From: Zingiber officinale
Lineage: Eukaryota > Streptophyta > Magnoliopsida > Zingiberales > Zingiberaceae
Reading direction: 5' to 3'
Length of the DNA stretch: 64,000 nucleotides
NCBI RefSeq assembly: GCF_018446385.1
Contig: NC_055991.1
Coordinates: 73,784,123 to 73,848,122, forward strand
Each line of letters starts with the position of its first letter. The first letter of the stretch is position 1. Made by a program: the position numbers and the translations under genes. The notes under the pieces are model-generated. The model made no database searches. It was given only the letters and a program-made list of their open reading frames with translations, and had not been told where the DNA came from. Positions 56,151 through 64,000 of this stretch are shown here, piece by piece.

Positions 56151-57709
56151 GCTTGGACAGGAGTACTCCAGTGCTTCTGTAGCACCCCAGAGTTGTGTTC
56201 CAGGACTTTATTATCCGACTCAGGGGCAGTACCAGACTCAGTCCCAGCCAGCTGCACAGTATCAATCACCATCCTCTCAGTCTTCTCTGGCACATAGTCC
56301 AACAGCACCTCAGTGGCAGGCTTCTGCCCAGCCGCAGCAGCCGCTGGCAGCGTTACCTCCTCCTCCGCCAGAGACTGGACGAGTTCATGCGATTACCAGA
56401 GAGGATGCTCAGCGGGCCGACGGATCCTTTTTCCGCGGTACGATTTCCATTCATGCATTTTCCGCTGATATTTTGATTGATACTGGTAGTTCGCATTCTT
56501 TTATATCCCGTACCTTTATGCGGGAGGTTGGTAGATTACCTACTGTTAGACTGCAGCGGTTGACCGTTTCCCTACCGTCCGGTGATACTTTAGACGTCAA
56601 CCAAGAGGTCAGAGGTTGCCCGTTAGACTTTGGCAACATGACACTTACAGTAGATCTTCTAGTATTGGAGATGATCGAGTTTGATATCATACTTGGCATG
56701 GATTGGCTGTCAGTATATCACGCTACTGTTGATTGCCAGATGAGGGTGGTCACCTTCCGGCCTCCGAGCCAACCCTCGTGGAGTTTCACTGGCATCAGAG
56801 ACGACAGTATCTCGATTATTTCGGCGATTCAGGCGCAGAAGCTGCTGTCTCACGGCTGTCATGGTTTTCTATTATCTCTGATTAGTACTGGAGACAGCAG
56901 CAGTTCGCAGCTCTCCGACATTTCTGTAGTCCGAGAGTATCCAGATGTATTCCCTGAGGAGCTTCCTGGTTTGCCTCCCAGAAGGCCAGTGGAGTTCACT
57001 ATTGAGCTGATTCCGAGAACCTCACCGACATCGAAAGCTCCGTATCGTATGGCACCGAAAGAGTTGAACGAGCTGAAGGTTCAACTCCAGGAGCTTTTGG
57101 ATAGGGAGTTTATTCGCCCTAGTGTTTCACCATGGGGTTCTCCGGTACTATTTGTCAAGAATAAAGACGGTCATGCGGCTATGTATTGACTACAGACAGC
57201 TGAATTCAGTAACCGTCAGAAATAAATATCCACTGCCACGGATTGAGGATTTGTTTGATCAGCTCAGAGGTACTTCAGTGTATTCTAAGATTGATCTGCG
57301 ATCCGGATATCATCAGCTGAGAGTCAGAGACTCCGATATTCAGAAGACAGCGTTCCGTACCCGATACGGTCATTATGAGTTTTTGGTAATGCCATTTGGG
57401 CTTACCAATGCTCCAGCGGTGTTTATGGATTTGATGAACCGCATATTTCTGGAGTATTTGGACCAGTTTGTTATCATTTTCATTGATGATATATTGGTCT
57501 ACTCTCGTTCCGAGGAGGAGCATGCACAGCATCTCCGTACAGTTTTGGAGATTCTTCGACGGCATCAGCTGTACGCGAAGTTCAGCAAGTGTGCATTCTG
57601 GCTATCTTCTGTCGGATTTTTGGGACACGTGGTTTCTAGCAGAGGTATTTCAGTTGATCCTCAGAAGATCGAGGCTGTTACCAGCTGGGAGCAGCTGAAG
57701 TCAGTATAG
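56149..57709 (+). pseudogene. Protease and reverse transcriptase of element D
   Basis: Protease: Gln/Pro/Ser-rich lead, then ADILIDTGSSHSFIS with Asp at 56478-56480, and [20 protein letters not shown] begins at [20 protein letters not shown]. The frame breaks near 57172 (short change in the KKDG motif) and continues to 57709 with [31 protein letters not shown] and the FIDDILVYS catalytic site near 57478. It ends at TAG 57707-57709. Confidence 0.92.
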
Positions 57710-57730
57710 GAGATCCGCAGTTTTCTGGGA

Positions 57731-59737
57731 TTGGCCGGATATTACCGACGTTTTGTCGAGGTTTTCTCGCGTATTGCTATGCCATTGACACGTCTTACCA
57801 GGAAAGGCGTGAAGTTTACATGGACCGAGGATTGCGAGACCAGCTTTCAGGAGCTGAAGCGGAGGTTAGTGTCGGCTCCAGTTTTGGTTTTACCTTCTGG
57901 AGATGATGGATTTGTACTCTACACCGACGCTTCTCTTCAGGGTTTGGGTGCTGTTCTGATGCAGCACGGCAGAGTGGTCTCTTATGCTTCTCGTCAGCTG
58001 AAGGAGCATGAGAAGAACTACCCAATTAATGACCTGGAGTTAGCTGCCATCATCTTTGCTCTGAAGCTTTGGCGTCATCATTTATACGGTATCACATTTG
58101 AGATTCTCACTGATCATAAGAGTCTCAAATATATTTTCACTCAGAAGGAGCTTAATCTCCGACAGAGGAGATGGATGGAGTTCCTGAAGGACTACGATTG
58201 TACCATTAGCTATCACCCGGGAAAAGCTAATGTGGTTGCAGATGCACTCAGCAGGAAGTCCAGAGGGACTTTGGCTTGCCACCGGACTTCAGTCACGGAC
58301 TTGATTCAGAGTTTCTCGGAGTTAGATCTTGAGGAGCAGGGACCGACAGAGCAGGGTATTCTTGTTACCATGGTTGCTCAGTCGTCGATCAGGACGAGGA
58401 TCCGAGAGGCACAGGCCAGTGATCAGCATTTGCAGTTTATTAGCAGTCAGATAGCTTCCGGGCAGCAGACCGAGTTTACACGAGACGAGGAGGGTATTAT
58501 ATTCTTCCGAGGCAGATTATGCGTACCTCAGTCTCATCCGGTCTTACAGGAGCTATTACAGGAGGCACACCATTCTCGATTTGCGATCCATCCAGGCGGA
58601 ACCCGTATGTATCGAGACTTGAGGCGTTCCTACTGGTGGAACGGCATGAAGAAAGACATCGCGGATTTTGTAGCTAGATGTCTTGTCTGTCAGCAGGTGA
58701 AGGCTGAGCACCAGAGACCTGCAGGATTACTTCAGCGGATTCCTATTCCTGAGTGGAAGTGGGATCACATTACCATGGACTTTGTGGTAGGGTTGCCGAG
58801 GACACGACGAGGCCATGACGCGATTTGGGTAGTGGTTGATCGATTAACCAAATCCGCGCACTTCTTAGCGATCCGGAGGACTGATCCCCTGGATCGATTG
58901 GTAGATTTGTATTGTCGGGAGATTATCAGACTACATGGTGTTCCGTTGAGTATCATCTCGGATAGAGATCCACGGTTTACGTCTCGGTTCTGGCAGAGTC
59001 TGCAGCAGGCCTTGGGCACACAGCTCCGTTTCAGTACAGCCTTCCATCCACAGACAGATGGACAGTCAGAGAGGACCATTCAGACTTTAGAGGACCTGCT
59101 GAGGTCATGTGTTATGGATTTCGGAGGCAGTTGGGAGGACCATCTGCCGTTGGTAGAGTTTGCCTACAACAACAGCTTTCATTCGGCTATCCAGATGGCA
59201 CCGTTTGAGGCGTTGTATGGTAGACCTTGTCGGACACCCGTTCTTTGGGATGAGGTTGGAGAGGCTCAGTTGTTGGGACCCCATAGAGTTCAGCAGGATG
59301 CAGAGTTGGTCCGTACTATCAGGCGGAGGATGTCAGAGGCACAGGATCGCCAGAAGAGTTATGCTGATCGGAGACGCAGACCACTAGAGTTCTCTGTTGG
59401 CGACCAAGTATTTCTGAGAGTTTCACCCACGAAAGGGGTGAAGAGATTTGGCCTCAGTGGTAAGCTAGCTCCGCGGTATATTGGCCCTTTCGAGATCTTG
59501 GAGAGGATCGGAGCGGTAGCTTACCGACTGGCACTACCACCGTCCCTGTCAGGCGTTCACGATGTATTACACGTATCGATGCTGAGGAGATACGTGCCCG
59601 ATCCGACGCATGTGCTGGCAGATATTCCAGTTTCCGTTCAGCCTGACATTACATATGAGGAGGTTCCGGTACGGATTCTCGACCGGAAAGAGCGTCAGTT
59701 GAGGAACAAGACTATCCGGCTGGTTAAAGTCGGATGA
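57731..59737 (+). CDS. RNase H-integrase part of element D pol (open, 668 codons)
   Basis: Same frame as RT after the TAG at 57707. The RT connection region comes first, then RNase H (YTDAS at residues 64-68, [15 protein letters not shown] near 161-175). Integrase has the zinc site His280/His287/Cys317/Cys320 and core residues Asp350 (TMDF), Asp411 (SDRDP) and Glu447 (QSERT), followed by the GPF/GPY region ([20 protein letters not shown]). It stops at TGA 59735-59737 inside the chromodomain. Downstream bases to 59814 still encode the rest of the chromodomain ([20 protein letters not shown]). Upstream breaks make expression as one polyprotein unlikely. Confidence 0.92.
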   Translation: MAGYYRRFVEVFSRIAMPLTRLTRKGVKFTWTEDCETSFQELKRRLVSAPVLVLPSGDDGFVLYTDASLQGLGAVLMQHGRVVSYASRQLKEHEKNYPINDLELAAIIFALKLWRHHLYGITFEILTDHKSLKYIFTQKELNLRQRRWMEFLKDYDCTISYHPGKANVVADALSRKSRGTLACHRTSVTDLIQSFSELDLEEQGPTEQGILVTMVAQSSIRTRIREAQASDQHLQFISSQIASGQQTEFTRDEEGIIFFRGRLCVPQSHPVLQELLQEAHHSRFAIHPGGTRMYRDLRRSYWWNGMKKDIADFVARCLVCQQVKAEHQRPAGLLQRIPIPEWKWDHITMDFVVGLPRTRRGHDAIWVVVDRLTKSAHFLAIRRTDPLDRLVDLYCREIIRLHGVPLSIISDRDPRFTSRFWQSLQQALGTQLRFSTAFHPQTDGQSERTIQTLEDLLRSCVMDFGGSWEDHLPLVEFAYNNSFHSAIQMAPFEALYGRPCRTPVLWDEVGEAQLLGPHRVQQDAELVRTIRRRMSEAQDRQKSYADRRRRPLEFSVGDQVFLRVSPTKGVKRFGLSGKLAPRYIGPFEILERIGAVAYRLALPPSLSGVHDVLHVSMLRRYVPDPTHVLADIPVSVQPDITYEEVPVRILDRKERQLRNKTIRLVKVG

Positions 59738-59911
59738 CAGCATCATTCGGACGAGGAGGCTACTTGGGAGCTCGAGGATACTATCCGAGCTCGATATCCC
59801 CATCTTTTTACTTGAGGTATGTGATTCAGTTTACCGTTCAGCATTTATACTTCCTGTCTATTGCTAGTACTTGCTGATGGTAGATAACGAAATTTGGGGA
59901 CCAAATTTTTA

Positions 59912-59925
59912 TAAGTGGGGGAGAA
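59912..59925 (+). other. Polypurine tract of element D
   Basis: AAGTGGGGGAGAA directly before the 3' LTR. Confidence 0.85.
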
Positions 59926-62695
59926 TGTAAAATACCGGAAATAGGCGAATATGAATAAGGGAATTTTTCTGGAATTTTTGGACATTTTTCGGGAATTTTC
60001 CGTAGTTCGTACGGACGAATTAACGGGGATAAAAATGGGGCCCGGAAAAGCCTGTTTAGGCTACCCCATTTAAATGAGGAAAAGTTGAATTTCTAAATTC
60101 CTTTTTCTTTATTTATTTTTCTTTTCTTTTCTTTGTGTCGTCGTTCACTCCTTCCCCCTCGCGAACCCGAGCCCTAACCGCCGCCCTCTCCCTCGCGATT
60201 AAAGCCTCACCGACCCTTCCTCTTTTCCTTCTTCGTCATCGAGTGATTCTCCAGCAGCCACATCTTCTTCCTTCTTCCTCCCTGAAGTCTGCCCAAGCGC
60301 CGGCGAGCGCTAGCCACTGCTGGTCAAGCCGTCGGCTGTGCCCTAGTGTCCTTGTTGACGGCGCCGACGCCCATAGAAGTTTCCTCTCCTCTGCCGACAG
60401 CCGCCCTCACGGAGTGATCCCGACGCCGCCGTCTTGCGCCGAGCAGCAGTGTCGCTGGCTACTCCTCCGAGGAGTGCCCTAGGTGCCGACGCCGCACCTC
60501 TCTTCCTCTTCTCCTTTCGGCATCTGAGCCCTAGTAGCGGCCGACTCTCTGTGCCAGCACCCGAGCCCCAGTGCCGTCGCTGTGCCCTAGCGAGCCCTAT
60601 GCCACTCCTTGCCACTGCCGCTGCACACTTTGCCCCAGTGCCGAACCGACCCTTTCTTCTGCCCTAGCCGAGCCTCACATTGGCGTGAGTTGCTGCCCTG
60701 GATTCTACCGAGCTTTGGCTTTAGGGTAAGCTGTTGGTTTAGAACTGTGGAGGTAAGGTTAGGGTTTAATTCACAGAGGTGGATGTATTGACTACAAATT
60801 TTGGGTGTTTGATGTGTAGGTCAGTGGCTCACTCTAGCTACGACCACGGTTCCAGAAATAGGTGTTCCATCGACAAATTAACGACGAAGAATACGAATTT
60901 GGGTGAGTTTGGATTGAGGTAAATGCATTGTTGCGCGTATAATTGATTTAGGTTTGAATTATTAATCTAATGGGTTGATTAGGGATTAGATAACTAACCC
61001 TAATTAACCGTTGGGTTTAATTAAGGTAGGTTGAGGGTTTATGACTAGGGTTTTATCCTAAATTGGTCCTAGGGATTTTATTTAGCTGTTCATATGAAGT
61101 TAGCTAAATAAAATATAATTGTATTGGTGACACAGGACTTTGACGCGAGACGAGTATCTTGACGTCGGACTTGGACGATTGGATTTTTCCTATTGGAGGC
61201 GGGTACTTTTGACTTATTGTCTTTGATATGCTTAGTAATTAAATTAACAAGATGCATTAATTGTGCTTCTTACTTGTTTCGGTTAATCACTGCCCAATAC
61301 ATGCTACCTGTTGATTGATTGTTTGTTTACATCTTGTATGGATATGTACCTGATTCTACATGCTCATGGGTAGTGATATAACCATATTTTACCATGTCAG
61401 GACCTAGGTTTGATACCTTATATGATCAGATACCTTGATATGATTCATTCGCTTTGGTGCACATTATGATATGTCCAGAGATTGGTTTAGTATATTACCA
61501 TGTTTAGTGACATGCACCATTCGCATGATTGCATGCTGAGTGATTGATTGCTCCTTTATTGTCGAGCACTTTGCCAGTTTCATCACTGTTCGGTGCTCCG
61601 TTGTGACGCTCATGGGTAGCGGGACACAGCGTGGTAGCACGTCAGTTTGGCTCTTCCGGTGCTCCGTTGGTCCGCTCATGGGTAGTGTGACGCAGCGTGT
61701 AGCACGTTAGAGATCCCTCCCCGTCACAGTGTACCGGGAGATGAGAGCATGGCGCTCCCTCATTTATGATTTGGGGTAGGAGTATGTATGTACTCCGACA
61801 GCATCCCGTCGACTCGATCACTCATCAGGAGTAGTGTTGCAGAGTGCACGGTTGTCACAGCCCTACCCACTTGGTCCCACTTTTGTTGTGAGTTGGTTGA
61901 CTGGCGTCAGGGGTGACCATGACATTGGCATCATATGCATGATGCATTTATTGTTTGTGATTGTGTTTGCTGCATTTATATGCTTCATATTATTTGGATA
62001 CCTATGTTTGACATGCATACAGGTCTTCTATACCTTTCGGACTGTTTGTCCTTATACCGGGTCCTGGTTAGTACAGATTCTCTCCTGTCTTCTTCGGTTT
62101 GCATTTACCTTTATCTTTATCAGGAGACTGTACGCATGATTAGTGCTAGGTGTTATTTCTTTACTTTGCATATCAATTGTACCTGCTGAGTGTTGGACTC
62201 ACCCCACCTCCATTGTTGATATTTTCAGGTTGATGCTGTCCGGAGGGAGTTCCAGTCGCTAGTCCCCACTGCACGTAGTGCTAGATCCCCTGCAGACCTC
62301 GAGGATTGATTGACTTTTGAGTTTTCTTCTCGTTTGTCTATGTTTAGACTTGATTTGTTTGATACTTGGACTTTGTATTTATTATTGTGATGTCGATGGA
62401 TTTTATTTGGTCTTATTCTACTACATGCCTGCCGGGTCGGCATAAGAGGTGAGTTTCGTCGGATTTGAGATTTACGAGTGTAGTTGATTAGGGTGGTTTT
62501 CGAGTTAGAGTATTACTGCTTTGTTTGATTATATATAACTGCGTGGATGTTTGTGTGGTTGTGTTATATTTATTGTTATTATTCCAGCCGCATGTGGCTG
62601 AGGTATGGAGATATGTAGAAAGTTTCAGATTGTCCGCCGTACAGGGGAGATGCTGCCGAAATTTCTTCGGACGGGGACTCCTCTGGGGCGTGACA
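59926..62695 (+). repeat. 3' LTR of element D (2770 bp)
   Basis: Near-identical to the 5' LTR. Internal 60-70 bp quasi-repeats (GGTGCTCCGTTG...CTCATGGGTAG...GCAGCGTG...AGCACGT) at about 61588-61710 also exist in other LTR copies. Confidence 0.94.
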
Positions 62696-62700
62696 TTCAC

Positions 62701-63866
62701 AAGGAGGAGTCCTTAAGGCCTAAGTCTTCTTACAAGCAAGATACGCAAGGGGGAGTCCTAGAAGCGGAAGGTCTTCTGTTTCTCTCCACAAAGGGTATTC
62801 TCCTTGTGGTAAACCAAGCGAGAGGAGGTAAGTATTCCCCTCACCTACAGTACAAGTGGTTTTCCTCGTTGTTTTTTTTTATGTTGCTTAAAAACTAGGA
62901 CCATGCCCCTTGAAGTTTCGACCAAGAAGAAATAAAGGGATTAGGAAAGTTTAAACTCCAACTAGACTTGTTTATGCTTTCTCTCATGATACCTAATATG
63001 TTATGTGATGTTATTAAGATGCTATTCATAGTTGATGTTGCTTAAAACCTAGGATCATGCCCTTGTAAGTTGCGACTAAGAGAACTACTAGAGCTAGAAG
63101 AGAACAAACACTCCAGTCATGCTTACTAATGGTTCCCTATGATATGTTATGTGTTGGGTGAACCTTACGTTACCATGTTATGCTTATGCAAGACTTATGT
63201 ATCTTAAAAACTAGGACCATGTCCCTTGAAGTTTCGGCCAAGAAGAAATAAAGGGATTAGGAAAGTTTAAACTCCAACTAGACTTGCTTATGCTTTCTCT
63301 CATGATACCTAATATGTTATGTGATGTTATTCATGGTTGATGTTGCTTAAAACCTAGGATCATGCTCTTGTAAGTTGCGGCCAAGAGAACTACTAGAGCT
63401 AGAAGAGAGCAAAAACTCCAATCATGCTTACTAATGGTTCCCTATGATATGCTATGTGTTGGGTGAACCTTATGTTACCATGTTATGCTTATGCAAGGCT
63501 TATGTATGATGAAAGGCCTAAGAGATGATTCCCTATAAATTGGGACTAAGATCACTCTTTATTGACAAGGAACATGATATGCTATTTTACTTTTGTATGG
63601 CTTGTACCGGACCCTAGCAAGGTCCTGGGGATGGGCTCCTACGTCGCCCCTAGGTCGAAGCACGGGCCTAGTTCCCTAGTAGGTTCGGGATTAACTACCT
63701 CAGATTTATTTAGGGATGTGCACAAATCATGTATGTGGTACAATGTCGGGCCCTCATGTTGAGATTTATGTTTAAGTATTTATATAATATATGTTTTCAA
63801 AAGAACATCTTGCATATATTATTTCATGTTATGCGATTATTATGCTTTAAGATGATGTACTCTTGT
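62701..63866 (+). repeat. 3' LTR of element E, second part
   Basis: Resumes with AAGGAGGAGTCC after the TTCAC duplication and follows 44196-45194. It has an extra ~25 bp near 63785-63809 relative to the 5' LTR and stops matching at 63866 after GTACTCTTGT. Confidence 0.92.
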
Positions 63867-64000
63867 AAAAAATGTGGAACTGCCACATCAGCGGCCCCCC
63901 TAGAGCCGGTCCCACGGATATGGAGGGAGGTAAATGCAGGTACACAGGTGGAAAGTGCATGGCGGAGACGTTAACCCCAGGCAGTGACACCCCGGGGATC
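63867..64000. other. GC-rich sequence of unknown identity at the window edge
   Basis: After 63866 the LTR of E gives way to sequence with CTAGAGCCGGTCCCACGGAT and GCAGTGACACCCCGGGGATC. It may be the edge of another transposable element inserted in the LTR or a deletion junction. Not enough is present to classify. Confidence 0.5.

Larger units (their letters stand above)
51384..62695 (+). mobile_element. Full-length Tekay-like Ty3-gypsy retrotransposon D
   Basis: Plus strand, 11.3 kb. LTRs 51384-54133 and 59926-62695, perfect 5-bp duplication TTCAC (51379-51383, 62696-62700), PBS, polypurine tract and full gag-pol order. The 5' LTR of E shows the empty site. The LTRs look almost identical apart from a ~20 bp gap, so insertion is recent. 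Gag and pol carry several stops and frameshifts. Confidence 0.95.
43660..63866 (+). mobile_element. Tekay-like Ty3-gypsy retrotransposon E, with element D in its 3' LTR
   Basis: Plus strand. LTR ends TGTAAC...GTTACA. 5' LTR 43660-46036, internal 46037-50848, 3' LTR 50849-51383 continuing at 62701-63866 after the inserted element D. The 3' LTR breaks off at 63866 into unrelated sequence, so its end is not seen. Proteins match chromoviruses with a C-terminal chromodomain, but the LTRs differ from those of A, C and D, so it is another family. Gag to RNase H carry many stops; integrase is open. Confidence 0.92.

Noticed and set aside
59735..59737. TGA as a recoded Trp or selenocysteine codon
   Set aside because: No recoding signal is visible and plant nuclear genes use the standard code; ordinary nonsense mutation in a shared ancestor is enough.

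Overview
This window is plant nuclear DNA, almost certainly from an angiosperm. Evidence: Ty3-gypsy elements of the Tekay/Del and CRM types, a Ty1-copia element, two Au-like SINEs, a hAT transposon, a hAT MITE, a Mutator-like element carrying a gene fragment, and intron-containing fragments of myosin XI, ferredoxin-dependent glutamate synthase (Fd-GOGAT) and an ABCG transporter. I see no intact host gene, tRNA, rRNA or CRISPR. The species cannot be fixed from the sequence alone.

Layout, left to right. (1) 1-10306: Tekay-like gypsy element A (minus strand), running off the left edge and nested in (2) copia element F (minus, 10307-15017), which itself sits in an exon of a myosin XI pseudogene. 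(3) 15018-40140: a broken host locus read on the minus strand. Myosin exon 1 and two more myosin exons lie at 38633-39897. Five consecutive Fd-GOGAT exons lie at 33476-31825 and 15730-15491, and two further myosin exons at 15490-15018. Into this locus went a CRM-type gypsy element B (15870-30812, in a GOGAT intron), Tekay-like element C (18789-28611, in the gag gene of B), a hAT transposon (33828-38163) and two SINEs. (4) 40150-43659: AT-rich DNA with a hAT MITE (40612-41115) and a Pack-MULE with an ABCG fragment (41272-42560). (5) 43660 to about 63866: Tekay-like gypsy element E (plus strand), with Tekay-like element D (51384-62695) inserted in its 3' LTR. The last ~130 bp (63867-64000) are GC-rich sequence of unknown identity.

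Target-site duplications are readable for most insertions: GAATG for C, GTAAC for B, TTCAC for D, GGGGGAAT for the MITE, TCATCCCAAT for the Pack-MULE, 14 bp for one SINE and a short direct repeat for the hAT. They give an insertion order: myosin/GOGAT chimera first, then B, the hAT, the SINEs and F, then C in B and A in F; separately E, then D in E.

No working pathway is encoded. What deserves attention: the same-strand myosin/Fd-GOGAT interleaving with preserved splice sites; a filler sequence templated from both flanks; an identical chromodomain stop codon in two independently inserted Tekay copies; an in-frame gag-protease deletion in C; and the Pack-MULE with doubled terminal repeats.
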